DNA of 64,000 nucleotides from Inquilinus sp052113205. GTDB taxonomy: Bacteria; Pseudomonadota; Alphaproteobacteria; DSM-16000; Inquilinaceae. Numbering within the stretch: position 1 is the first letter of the stretch; each line of letters opens with the position of its first letter. The DNA is taken from assembly GCF_052113205.1 (NCBI RefSeq), contig NZ_JBFRCU010000009.1, positions 65,068 through 129,067 on the forward strand, in the 5' to 3' direction. Shown here one piece after another: positions 48,472 to 56,287 of this stretch. The notes under the pieces were generated by a model. The model did no database searches and was not told the origin of the DNA. It saw only the letters and a list, made by a program, of their open reading frames with translations. The translations under genes were made by a program, and so were the position numbers.

Positions 48472-49899
48472 ATGCCGATCCGCTTCCACCACCCTCTCGC
48501 GGCGGTCCTGACCGTCGCCCTGCTGGCCGGCTGCGCCGGGCCGGAGGACGACAGGCCCGCCCTCGACATCCCGGGCGGCTGGAAGGCCGAGGGGCCGGCC
48601 GGCACCACCTGGCCGGAGACGGGCTGGTGGCGCAGCTTCGGCTCACCCCAGCTCGACGGGCTGATCCGCACCGCCCAGCAGAACAATCAGGATATCGGCG
48701 CGGCCGTCGCCCGGGTGCTGCAGGCCGATGCCCAGGCGCGGATCGCCGGCGCGCCGCTGCTGCCCAGCGTCGGCGCCACCGGCGACGCGTCGCACTCGGT
48801 CTCGCCGGAGCGCACCAGCAGCCTCGGCATCGGCTCCAGCCGGACGATCAGCGACCAGTTCTCGGCCGAGCTCTCGGCCAGCTACGAGATCGACCTCTGG
48901 GGCAAGAACCGGGCGGCGCTGCAATCGGCGCAGGCTTCGGCGCTGGCCAGCCGCTACGACCGCGACACCGTCGCCCTGACCGTCACCTCCAGCACCGCCA
49001 CCACCTATGTGCAGGTGCTGGAGTTCCAGGACCGGCTGGCGATCGCGCGCGACAACCTGGCCAACGCCCAGCAGGTGCTGAACGTGGTGCTGGCGCAGGA
49101 GAGTGCGGGCGCGGCCTCGGCGCTCGACGTGGCGCAGCAGCGCACGGTTGTGGCGCAGCAGAAGGCGGCGATCCCACCGCTGGAGCAGCAGCGCCAGCAG
49201 ACCGAGACCACCCTGGCCCTGCTGCTGGGCGAGCCGCCGGAGCGGCTGTCGCTGCAGCGCCAGTCGCTCGACGACCTCAAGATCCCGGTGGTGGCCGCGG
49301 GCCTCCCGTCCTCGCTGCTGGACCGCCGGCCGGACATCCAGAACGCCGATGCCCAGCTGCTCGCCGCCCGGTTCAATGCGAAGGAGGCGAAGGCGCAGCT
49401 GTTCCCATCGATCCAGCTGACCGGCTCAGGCGGGGTCCAGAGCGCGGCGCTCGGCACCCTGTTCAACTCCGCCAACACGCTCTACAGCCTCGCCGCCTCG
49501 CTGACCCAGCCGATCTTCGAGGGCGGCGCCCTGCGCGGCCAGGTCCAGCTCACCGAGGCGCAGTACCAGGAGCTGGGGCAGACCTATGTCAAGTCCGTGC
49601 TGGCCGCCTTCGGCGATGTCGAGAACGCGCTGATCGCGACGCAGCAGACCGGGCTGGCTTATCGGGCGCAGCAGGAGGTGGTGGCCCAGGCGCGCGAGGC
49701 GTTCCGCCTGTCGGACGCGCAGTACCGGGCCGGCGCCGTGGACCTGCTGACCGTGCTGAACGCGCAGCAGAGCTACTTCTCCGCCCGCGACCAGCTGGTC
49801 CAGGCCAAGTCGGAGCGGTTGCAGGCCGCAGTCGCCCTGTACAAGGCGCTGGGCGGCGGCTGGTCCGTGGGCTCGGCGAAGGTAGCCGCCGGCAGCTGA
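48472..49899 (+). CDS. NodT/OprM-type outer-membrane efflux lipoprotein
   Basis: The 475-residue protein has a lipoprotein signal (VLTVALLAGCAG) and the RND/ABC outer-membrane factor fold. It shows WWRSFGSPQLDGLI, an OEP domain with SYEIDLWGKNRAAL, LDRRPDIQNADAQLLAARF and a second repeat ending in DLLTVLNAQQSYFSARDQL. It forms the trimeric exit duct for the MacAB-like pump. It starts 3 bases after macB. It may be followed in the same transcript by the LuxR regulator. Confidence 0.9.
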   Translation: MPIRFHHPLAAVLTVALLAGCAGPEDDRPALDIPGGWKAEGPAGTTWPETGWWRSFGSPQLDGLIRTAQQNNQDIGAAVARVLQADAQARIAGAPLLPSVGATGDASHSVSPERTSSLGIGSSRTISDQFSAELSASYEIDLWGKNRAALQSAQASALASRYDRDTVALTVTSSTATTYVQVLEFQDRLAIARDNLANAQQVLNVVLAQESAGAASALDVAQQRTVVAQQKAAIPPLEQQRQQTETTLALLLGEPPERLSLQRQSLDDLKIPVVAAGLPSSLLDRRPDIQNADAQLLAARFNAKEAKAQLFPSIQLTGSGGVQSAALGTLFNSANTLYSLAASLTQPIFEGGALRGQVQLTEAQYQELGQTYVKSVLAAFGDVENALIATQQTGLAYRAQQEVVAQAREAFRLSDAQYRAGAVDLLTVLNAQQSYFSARDQLVQAKSERLQAAVALYKALGGGWSVGSAKVAAGS

Positions 49900-50004
49900 G
49901 CGAGAATTTCGGCTCGCCCGAAGAGGGCTGCAGTGCCGCCCGGAATCCGCCATCTTGCCGGCCGACGCTCTTCTGCATTGTGGCATCCGGGCAGGGGAGG
50001 CGGG

Positions 50005-51123
50005 TTGGCTGAGGCGGATCGCGTGGCCGTCCTGATCGACGGCATCTATGCGGCGCTGGTCGGAGAGATCGGCTGGGACCTGTTCCTGCGGGAGGTCGCG
50101 ACCTGCCTGCCGAACGGCAAGGCGACGCTGTTCTTTCACGATCTCGACAGCGGCAGCGGTGCGTTCTCGGTGAATATGGGCTTCTCGGCCGACGCCGTGG
50201 CTGCCTATGGCAGCCATTTCAGCCGGGTGAATCCGTGGATGCGGGCGGCGGCGCAGCGCCCGGTCGGCCTGGCGGTGCGGGCGGAGCAGATGCTACCGCG
50301 CCATGACCTGCTGCGCACCGAATTCTACGCCGATTATCTGCAGCCGCACGGCCTGGGCACCGCCGTCGGGGTCACGGTGTACCAGGAGGAGCGCTGCAAC
50401 TTCATGCTCAGCGTGCTGGGGGCGGAGGCGGACGACGCCACGGTGGACGCCGCCCGCGCGCTGCTCGGCCAGCTGGCGCCGCATCTACGCCGGGTCTTCG
50501 CCTATTACCGCCGCTCGCCCCAGGCCGGTGCCACCCTGCAGGACGGCCTCTCGGTGCTCGACCTGCTCGGCATCGGCATGATCCTGGTCGCGCCGGACCG
50601 GCGGGTCCGCCACCACAACCAGGCGGCGGAGGCCCTGATCGCCGCCGGCGGCGCGATCGACCAGGACGGGGAGGGGCGCCTTCGCTTTGCCTCGCCCGAG
50701 GTGACCGGCGCCCTCGACCGCGCCTTGGGAACGATCCGCCTGGGCCTGTCGCGCGGCCTGCTCGACACCCAGCTGCTGCGGCGCGACGGTGGCCGCGCGC
50801 CGCTGCGGGTCCGCTTCGTGCAGCTCGACCAATCCTCGGCCCAGGTGTTCTTCGCCGGCGCCGCGGCGATGGTGCTGATCGAAGACCCGGCGATCTCCTC
50901 CGCCGCCGCCCGGATCGAGAGCGCCCGCGCCGCCTATGGCCTGACCGCGGCGGAGCTGCGCGTGGCGCGGCGCCTGATCGAAGGCCTGACCCCGGCCGAG
51001 ATCGCCGCGGTCGACGGCGTCTCGCCGCTGACCGTGCGCAGCCAGTTGAAGAGCATCTTCGCCAAGACCGACACCCGCCGCCAGGCCGAGGTGGTGCGGA
51101 AGCTGTCGGCCGGGGTGTTGTAG
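50005..51123 (+). CDS. LuxR-type HTH regulator with unknown sensor domain
   Basis: The 372-residue protein has a C-terminal LuxR HTH (YGLTAAELRVARRLIEGLTPAEIAAVDGV, then LTVRSQLKSIFAKT). The N-terminal region of about 300 residues resembles a GAF/PAS-like sensor (VGEIGWDLFLREVATCLPNGKATLFFHD; ILVAPDRRVRHHNQAAEALI). No autoinducer-binding signature is evident. TTG at 50005 follows GGGGAGG at a good distance; GTG at 49933 is an alternative. It lies 105 bases after the efflux operon and may control it or be cotranscribed. Confidence 0.82.
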   Translation: MAEADRVAVLIDGIYAALVGEIGWDLFLREVATCLPNGKATLFFHDLDSGSGAFSVNMGFSADAVAAYGSHFSRVNPWMRAAAQRPVGLAVRAEQMLPRHDLLRTEFYADYLQPHGLGTAVGVTVYQEERCNFMLSVLGAEADDATVDAARALLGQLAPHLRRVFAYYRRSPQAGATLQDGLSVLDLLGIGMILVAPDRRVRHHNQAAEALIAAGGAIDQDGEGRLRFASPEVTGALDRALGTIRLGLSRGLLDTQLLRRDGGRAPLRVRFVQLDQSSAQVFFAGAAAMVLIEDPAISSAAARIESARAAYGLTAAELRVARRLIEGLTPAEIAAVDGVSPLTVRSQLKSIFAKTDTRRQAEVVRKLSAGVL

Positions 51124-51215
51124 GAGGAGGGATCGGCCTGAGAGATTACTACCAAAGCGCATCCGCATCCGTCGAGCCCGCGTTGCGCATCAAATAGGAA
51201 CTCGTGAACCGTCGA

Positions 51216-51824
51216 TTAGTTTAGATCTGTCTTTTTAATTTCGTAAGATTTTTTTGAATTTGGAAATATAAGATATTTTTGTTCGTCATCATCCCATCGG
51301 CGATATATAAAGGATTTATCTGACACTGCGACTATTTGTCTTAGTGCTTCTTGTGCGGTGTTTTTGTCAACGCCTTTTACTCTAAATTTATAGTATAATA
51401 TTGACCAGGCTATGGCATATTGCCCCATATCTAGGGCGTCTGTAGATCCAAATATTATGGCAGGTTTGTTCTTTTGGCTTCGGAATGAATCCCCTATGCC
51501 AGAAGATGCGCCACAGCAAGAAGACATAATTAATGTAAATGGATGCTTTATGATTTGAAAGGCGTCAGAGAAATTTTTCCATCCCAACCTAGTGTCATCT
51601 GCGAGTGCAATTCCTATTTCATCTCCATGGCATGATAAATGGACAATATCAAATTCTTTTTGCGATGCTTCTTCGATTGATTTATGAAAGTGATCTTCAT
51701 CAAGAACATATCTTAATTCATGGTCTATTCCGATAGTTTTCAGGAGGCTTGAGACGGAATCTCCATCAAGATTTTTATTATAGAAATCTACAGGATAGCT
51801 TGATTCTATAATCATAGTTTTCAT
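51216..51824 (-). CDS. orphan CHAT/caspase-like protease
   Basis: The 202-residue protein looks like a stand-alone CHAT-type cysteine protease. The catalytic His is probably His66 in FDIVHLSCHGDEIGI and the Cys is Cys103 or Cys104 in TLIMSSCCGASSGIG. IIFGSTDALDMGQYAIAWSILYY follows as in family members. Nothing else (TPR, membrane, pore-forming) is fused or adjacent. Codons and flanks are AT-rich: three 60-base lines I counted had 19 to 26 G+C, against well over 60 percent around it. This indicates recent transfer. GAGG precedes the ATG at 51824. Function is unknown; bacterial CHAT proteins often act in defence or toxin activation. Confidence 0.68.
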   Translation of the reverse strand: MKTMIIESSYPVDFYNKNLDGDSVSSLLKTIGIDHELRYVLDEDHFHKSIEEASQKEFDIVHLSCHGDEIGIALADDTRLGWKNFSDAFQIIKHPFTLIMSSCCGASSGIGDSFRSQKNKPAIIFGSTDALDMGQYAIAWSILYYKFRVKGVDKNTAQEALRQIVAVSDKSFIYRRWDDDEQKYLIFPNSKKSYEIKKTDLN

Positions 51825-51920
51825 CTTTGCCTCATTTTGCAAAATTTTTGATCGGCAAAATGTCTTATGGATCGTATTCTAGACTTGTAGATCCGCTTGG
51901 TGTGGAGGAGAGCGGGCGCT

Positions 51921-52595
51921 TCAACTCTCCCCCGCCTCCCTCTTGCGGGCCAAAGCCACGCCGTCGCCGATCGGGATGAGCGAGAAATCGACCCGGCTGT
52001 CGTCGCGCAGCATAGCGTTGACCCGGCGGATCGCCTCGGTGCCCGCCGACCGGTCGCTCGGGTCTGCCACCCGGCCGCTCCACAGCGCGTTGTCGACCAG
52101 CAGCAGGCCGCCCGGGCGCAGCAGGCCGATCGCGGCCTCGGCATAGGCCGGGTAGTTGTCCTTGTCGGCGTCGACGAAGACCATGTCGACGGTCCCCGCC
52201 CAGTCCGCGCGCGTCAGCTCTTCGAGCGTGTCGAGGGCCGGCTGCAGGCGGAGCTCGATGCGGTCGGCGACGCCGGCCTCCTGCCAGTAGCGCCGGGCGA
52301 CCGAGGTCCATTCGGCGCTGACATCACAGCACAGCAGCCGCGCTTCCGGCGGCAGCGCCAGCATCACCGCCAGCGCGCTGTAGCCGGTGAAGGTGCCGAT
52401 CTCGATCAGCCGGCGGGCGCCGATCAGCCGGGCCAGCAGGGCCATGAACTGGCCCTGCTCCGGCGTGATCTGCATCCCGGCCTGCCCGGCCGCGACCCGG
52501 CGCGTCTCCTGCCGCAGCCGGGCCAGGATCTCCGGCTCGCGCAGCGAGGCGTCGATCAGGTATTTCTGAAGTGCGTCGTCGAGGCCGATGCTCAT
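51921..52595 (-). CDS. O-methyltransferase family 3 protein
   Basis: The 224-residue protein is a metal-dependent SAM O-methyltransferase of the catechol/caffeoyl-CoA type. It shows ITPEQGQFMALLARLIGARRLIEIGTFTGYSALAV, VFVDADKDNYPAYAEAAIGLLRPGGLLLVDNALW and the typical N-D pair in those motifs. The acceptor is unknown. Its ATG overlaps the dihydropyrimidinase stop (ATGA) on the same strand, so it is translated with that gene, an unusual partnership. Confidence 0.88.
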   Translation of the reverse strand: MSIGLDDALQKYLIDASLREPEILARLRQETRRVAAGQAGMQITPEQGQFMALLARLIGARRLIEIGTFTGYSALAVMLALPPEARLLCCDVSAEWTSVARRYWQEAGVADRIELRLQPALDTLEELTRADWAGTVDMVFVDADKDNYPAYAEAAIGLLRPGGLLLVDNALWSGRVADPSDRSAGTEAIRRVNAMLRDDSRVDFSLIPIGDGVALARKREAGES

Positions 52596-54055
52596 GGCGT
52601 CACATGCACGCTGGGGTTGCGCTGCACCGGCACCGGCCGGCGCAGCTCGTTGCGGATCCTCATCGCCTCGAACACCGGGGCGGTGCCGGGGCGCGGCACG
52701 AAGCGGCCTTCGCCGCGCTGGACCTTCAGCTCCTTATTCTCCCACACCACCTTGCCCTGGCTCAGGGTGATGACGGGCAGGCCGCGCACCTCCATGCCCT
52801 CGAACACATTGACCTCGATGTTCGAATGCTGGGTGGCGGCGCTGATCGTCTTGGTCGCGGCCGGGTCCCAGACCACCAGGTCGGCGTCGGCGCCGGGCGC
52901 GATCACGCCCTTCTGCGGGTAGAGGTTGAAGATCTTCGCGGCGTTGGCCGAGGTGGCGGCGACGAACTCGCTCGGGGTCAGCCGGCCGGTGTTGACGCCA
53001 TGGGTCCACAGCACCGCCATGCGGTCCTCGATGCCGCCGGTGCCGTTCGGGATCAGGGTGAAGTCATCGATCCCCATCCGCTTCTGCTCGGTGCGGAAGG
53101 CGCAATGGTCGGTGGCGACGACCTGCAGGCTGCCGGCGGTCAGCCCGTCCCACAGCGACTTCTGATGGTCCTTGGAGCGGAAGGGCGGGCTCATCACCCG
53201 GGCGGCGGCATAGGCCCAGTCCTTGTTGCGGTACTCGCTCTCGTCCAGGGTCAGGTGCTGGATCAGCGGCTCGCCATAGACGCGCTGGCCGTTGGCGCGG
53301 GCGCGGGCGATCGCCTCATGCGCCTCGCGGCAGGAGGTGTGGACGATGTAGAGCGGCACGCCGGCGGCGCCGGCGATCATGATGGCGCGGTTGGCGGCCT
53401 CGCCCTCGACCTCCGGGGGGCGCGACAGGGCGTGACCCTCCGGCCCGGTGATGCCGGCCTCGAGCAGCGCCTTCTGCAGCAGCCAGACGATGTCGCCGTT
53501 CTCGGCATGCACCATCGGCAAGGCGCCGATCTCGCGGCAGCGGGTGAAGCTGTGCATCAGCACGTCGTCATCGACCATCAGGGCGTTCTTGTACGCCATG
53601 AAGTGCTTGAAGCTGTTGACCCCGTGCTCGGCCACCAGCGTGCCCATCTCCTCCCGCACCTGGTCGGACCACCAGGTGATGGCGACGTGCAGCGACCAGT
53701 CGGACACGGCCTTCTCGCCCCATTCGCGCCACTGGCGATAGCCGTCGAGCAGGCTCTGCTGCGGGCCGGGGATGCAGAAGTCGATGATCATGGTGGTGCC
53801 GCCGGACAGCGCCGCGGCGGTGCCGGTGTAGTAGTCGTCGGCGGCCACCGTGCCCATGAACGGGAACTGCATATGGGTGTGCGGGTCAATGCCGCCCGGC
53901 AGCAGATAGCTGCCCGAGGCGTCGATCACCCGGGCGCCGGTCGGGGCGGCGAGGTCGGGGCCGACGGCGACGATCCTGCCGTCGTCGCAGATCACATCGG
54001 CGCGGAAGCTGCGGTCGGCGTTCACCACCGTGCCGCCCTTGAGTGCGATCGTCAT
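52592..54055 (-). CDS. hydA: dihydropyrimidinase
   Basis: The 487-residue amidohydrolase has the metal motif GIDPHTHMQFPFMG, the carboxylated Lys in NSFKHFMAYKNALM, further His ligands in MVHAENGDIV and LYIVHTSC, and Asp in VVATDHCAF. These fit dihydropyrimidinase (hydantoinase), the second step of reductive uracil/thymine breakdown, rather than dihydroorotase. A RutR-type box lies 85 bases upstream. The other reductive-pathway genes (preA/preT, beta-ureidopropionase) are not in this window. Confidence 0.92.
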   Translation of the reverse strand: MTIALKGGTVVNADRSFRADVICDDGRIVAVGPDLAAPTGARVIDASGSYLLPGGIDPHTHMQFPFMGTVAADDYYTGTAAALSGGTTMIIDFCIPGPQQSLLDGYRQWREWGEKAVSDWSLHVAITWWSDQVREEMGTLVAEHGVNSFKHFMAYKNALMVDDDVLMHSFTRCREIGALPMVHAENGDIVWLLQKALLEAGITGPEGHALSRPPEVEGEAANRAIMIAGAAGVPLYIVHTSCREAHEAIARARANGQRVYGEPLIQHLTLDESEYRNKDWAYAAARVMSPPFRSKDHQKSLWDGLTAGSLQVVATDHCAFRTEQKRMGIDDFTLIPNGTGGIEDRMAVLWTHGVNTGRLTPSEFVAATSANAAKIFNLYPQKGVIAPGADADLVVWDPAATKTISAATQHSNIEVNVFEGMEVRGLPVITLSQGKVVWENKELKVQRGEGRFVPRPGTAPVFEAMRIRNELRRPVPVQRNPSVHVTP

Positions 54056-54139
54056 GGCCGGCGCTCTCCTCTTGTCGCGTGCCTTGTTCCCTGTCGACGG
54101 GGAGAGTGGGACGGATCGCGAGGCGAGGCAAGATCGATC

Positions 54140-54155
54140 CTGACCATTTGGTCAG
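54140..54155. promoter_or_regulatory. RutR-type operator upstream of hydA
   Basis: CTGACCATTTGGTCAG contains TGACCA-TT-TGGTCA, matching the RutR consensus core TGACCANNTGGTCA at every defined position (consensus quoted from memory). RutR senses uracil and controls pyrimidine degradation genes. The site lies 85 bases before the dihydropyrimidinase start, a suitable place for regulation. Confidence 0.7.
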
Positions 54156-54169
54156 GCGGCGGCCGATAC

Positions 54170-54197
54170 AAAAAGGCCGGGACCCGAAGGTCCCGGC
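54170..54197 (-). terminator. intrinsic terminator of the repressor gene
   Basis: GCCGGGACC (54176-54184), the tetraloop CGAA and GGTCCCGGC (54189-54197) form a perfect 9-bp stem. On the minus strand it is followed by CTTTTTG. It terminates the S24-type repressor gene upstream and insulates hydA. Confidence 0.85.
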
Positions 54198-54235
54198 GAG
54201 GTCAGGGAGGAAAGCGGCTCACGCGGAGCCGATGA

Positions 54236-54278
54236 ATACGTTACGTATCATCAATTGAGGTGTCAACACGAATCGTAT
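54236..54278. promoter_or_regulatory. repressor operators, downstream pair
   Basis: ATACG-TTA-CGTAT (54236-54248) is a perfect 5-3-5 dyad, and ACACG-AAT-CGTAT (54266-54278) matches it with one change. Both follow the pattern of the pair at 54930-54967. They lie just beyond the 3' end of the repressor gene, so the gene is bracketed by operators. Confidence 0.65.
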
Positions 54279-54288
54279 CGTTTCCGGA

Positions 54289-54903
54289 TCAGTCCCGCAT
54301 CACCCATTTGACCGGCACCGCCCATTCGATCGCGACGTCGGAGATCAGGGGCGCGTTGTAGCTGAACAGGGTGAAGAAGCCGGGGCCGCTGCCGCGCATC
54401 AGGATTTTGACGAAGGTCCGGCCATCGGCCAGGCGGATCACGCATTCCCGGCCGATCAGCTGGTCCGGGTCGGCCCGGACGTTGCGGTAATAGATGACGT
54501 CGCGATCGCGGAAGGCGGGGGCCATCGAATCGCCGCGGACGATCACGGCAACGGTGTGCTCGTCGGCCGCCGGCGGGGCGTCGGCCTCGTCGATCCGCTC
54601 GGTCGACTGGTCGCCCTCGAACATGTGGATCTCGGCGCCGGCGCCGACATGGCCGACCACCGGCACCATCGGCCGCAGGCCTGCCGGGGCACCTTCGCCG
54701 GTGAGCAGCCAGGCCTCGGAGACGCCGAAGGCGGCGGCATAGCGGCCGGCGGCGTCACGGCGCAGGCCGCGCAGCCCGGATTCATGGGCGCGGTAGGTGA
54801 TCGGGCTCCAGCCGAAGGCGCGGGCGGCGTCCGCAGCGGTCTCGTGACCGGCCTTGGTCCGTGCCAGCACGAGGCGTTGATGCGGTTCCAGCATGAAGGG
54901 CAT
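54289..54903 (-). CDS. phage CI-like repressor with S24 peptidase domain
   Basis: The 204-residue protein has an N-terminal Xre HTH (RLVLARTKAGHETAADAARAFGW SPITYRAHESG region) and a C-terminal LexA/CI-type S24 domain. The catalytic Ser is in VIVRGDSMAPAFRDRDVIY and the Lys in RTFVKILMRG. A VGAGAE sequence at the junction is in the expected place for the Ala-Gly cleavage site. It should therefore self-cleave in the SOS response. It is divergent from a Cro-like gene, with dyad operators on both sides. ATG at 54903 or 54894. Confidence 0.87.
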   Translation of the reverse strand: MPFMLEPHQRLVLARTKAGHETAADAARAFGWSPITYRAHESGLRGLRRDAAGRYAAAFGVSEAWLLTGEGAPAGLRPMVPVVGHVGAGAEIHMFEGDQSTERIDEADAPPAADEHTVAVIVRGDSMAPAFRDRDVIYYRNVRADPDQLIGRECVIRLADGRTFVKILMRGSGPGFFTLFSYNAPLISDVAIEWAVPVKWVMRD

Positions 54904-54929
54904 TTAGCACGTTTTGTAACCTGATGACA

Positions 54930-54967
54930 ATTCGTTTCGTATTGCGTTAACTAGATACGAAACGTAT
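54930..54967. promoter_or_regulatory. repressor operators, divergent promoter pair
   Basis: ATTCG-TTT-CGTAT (54930-54942) and the perfect dyad ATACG-AAA-CGTAT (54955-54967) lie between the repressor and the Cro-like gene, with starts 25 bases apart. Together with the downstream pair they define the consensus ATACG-N3-CGTAT. The region is AT-rich and must hold both divergent promoters. Confidence 0.7.
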
Positions 54968-54976
54968 CGTCATGAC

Positions 54977-55243
54977 ATGGAAAACACGATCACCAGCTTC
55001 GATGACCTGTTCACTCGCTGGCCGAGGCAGGGTCATCTCTCCACCGATCTCGGCGTCACGCCGCAGCATCTGCGGATGATGCGGGTGCGCCGGTCGGTCC
55101 CGGTGCGCTTCTGGCCCCGCTTCGTCGCCGCCGCCTCCCGGCGCGGCATCGCCGGCGTCGACTACGACCTGCTGGTCCGGCTGCATATCCCGGAGGGAAC
55201 GGCCGTGACCCTGCCACCATCCTGTCATGGAGACCACATATGA
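54977..55243 (+). CDS. Cro-like small DNA-binding protein
   Basis: The 88-residue protein resembles the Cro/carph-isopro type of small phage regulators: FDDLFTRWPRQGHLSTDLGVTPQHLRMMRVRRSVPVRFWPRFVAAASRRG reads as a compact HTH followed by the IP/VP-x-W segment. Its position, divergent from a CI-like repressor across shared operators, fits a Cro role. It overlaps the next small gene by ATGA. DNA binding is inferred, not shown. Confidence 0.68.
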   Translation: MENTITSFDDLFTRWPRQGHLSTDLGVTPQHLRMMRVRRSVPVRFWPRFVAAASRRGIAGVDYDLLVRLHIPEGTAVTLPPSCHGDHI

Positions 55244-55455
55244 GCACCCTGCCGACCCTCAACCAGATCGAGGGCATGCCGATCGCCGCCGTCGCGGCGC
55301 TGCCGGCCGAAGCGCTGGCACAGCTGGTCGACGACCTGGTCGTCCTGGTCGAGCACAGCCGCAGGCTGCAGGCGGTGATCGCCACCGCGCTGGCCCTGCG
55401 CAGCGGCCGGCCGGCTGTGCGGGTCATCGGCCGCGAGGTCGAGGGGTGGCTGTGA
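55240..55455 (+). CDS. small phage-type hypothetical protein
   Basis: The 71-residue protein (LPTLNQIEGMPIAAVAALPA near the start, then a Leu/Val-rich helix) resembles small proteins encoded after cro in alphaproteobacterial prophages, as far as I recall. No function is known. It is coupled to the Cro-like gene by ATGA and to the next gene by TGATG, so the three form one operon. Confidence 0.55.
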   Translation: MSTLPTLNQIEGMPIAAVAALPAEALAQLVDDLVVLVEHSRRLQAVIATALALRSGRPAVRVIGREVEGWL

Positions 55456-55658
55456 TGAGCGAGCCACGCAGCAGCCTGTCGCGCCACCAGCGGCCTTCGC
55501 CGGCGCAGGTGGAACAACTGCGTCGCATGCGGGTCGCGGCCTGGCACGCCCAGGGCGTCGTCGTGATCCGGCCCGAGGAGGTGGAGGACGACTGGATCCG
55601 CCAGGCGATCGTGAACGAGGCCGACCGCCTTTACGGCAAGCGGACGAAGGAGGAGTGA
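55455..55658 (+). CDS. small phage-type hypothetical protein
   Basis: The 67-residue, charged protein contains PAQVEQLRRMRVAAWHAQG and RPEEVEDDWIRQAIVNEA, with a basic end. Comparable short proteins occur in prophage early regions, from memory. It is last in the Cro-like operon; no integrase, replication or structural phage gene follows. Function is unknown. Confidence 0.55.
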   Translation: MSEPRSSLSRHQRPSPAQVEQLRRMRVAAWHAQGVVVIRPEEVEDDWIRQAIVNEADRLYGKRTKEE

Positions 55659-55693
55659 GGATCGCGGCCGCGCGCCATCGGACGGATCAGGAG

Positions 55694-56167
55694 CTAAGCC
55701 TTGCCGCCGAACAGCGCCTCGGCCCGCCGCCTCATCTCCTCTGGCGGCACGTCCTCGATATGGCTGGAGATGCTCCAGACATGGCCGAAGGGATCGACCA
55801 CCGTGCCCAGCCGGTCGCCGTAGAACTGGTCGGCGACCGGTCGTGCCAGGGTGGCGCCGGCGGCCAGGGCCCGCTCCACCACCGCGTCGACATCCTCGAC
55901 ATAGAGATGCAGCGAGACGGGAGTGCCGCCGATCGCGGTCGGGCTGGACCAGCCCGTCTCCGGCATCTCGTCGGCCAGCATGATCAGGCTGCCGCCGATC
56001 GTCAGCTCGGCATGGCCGATGGTCCCGCCCGGCGCGCCCATGCGCAGCCGCTCGGCGGCGCCGAAGGCGGTGCGGTAGAAGTCGATCGCCGCAGCGGCGC
56101 CGCGGACGATCAGATAGGGGGTGACGGTCGGGTAGCCGTCCGGAATCGGCTTCACCTGTGCGGCCAT
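55694..56167 (-). CDS. VOC-family (glyoxalase-like) protein
   Basis: The 157-residue protein has the PhnB/YycE-type VOC fold: VTPYLIVRGAAAAIDFYRTAF at the start and FYGDRLGTVVDPFGHVWSISSH at the end, with His/Glu positions for a metal. These proteins bind or convert small molecules, often as resistance or isomerase enzymes. The function here is unknown. GGGAGGAGG lies before the ATG. It is convergent with the small phage-type operon. Confidence 0.86.
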   Translation of the reverse strand: MAAQVKPIPDGYPTVTPYLIVRGAAAAIDFYRTAFGAAERLRMGAPGGTIGHAELTIGGSLIMLADEMPETGWSSPTAIGGTPVSLHLYVEDVDAVVERALAAGATLARPVADQFYGDRLGTVVDPFGHVWSISSHIEDVPPEEMRRRAEALFGGKA

Positions 56168-56287
56168 GGCCTCCTCCCTGAGATGATCACGGCGCGTTCG
56201 GTCGCGCCCTGCGATCGATCATACAGAATGCGCGTGTGGACGGGCAGGGATGCAAGCGTGCCGAAGGACAGCCGGCCGCTCAGGCGC

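Noticed and set aside
46112..48646. A long open frame (844 codons) opposite macB
   Set aside because: It mirrors macB codon by codon, has Arg/His/Gly-rich nonsense composition, and the plus-strand frame carries every ABC exporter motif. Long antisense frames are expected at this GC content.
51124..51920. Attachment-site repeats flanking the AT-rich CHAT gene
   Set aside because: I compared both flanks and found only very short shared words (such as TAGATC), not a convincing direct repeat.
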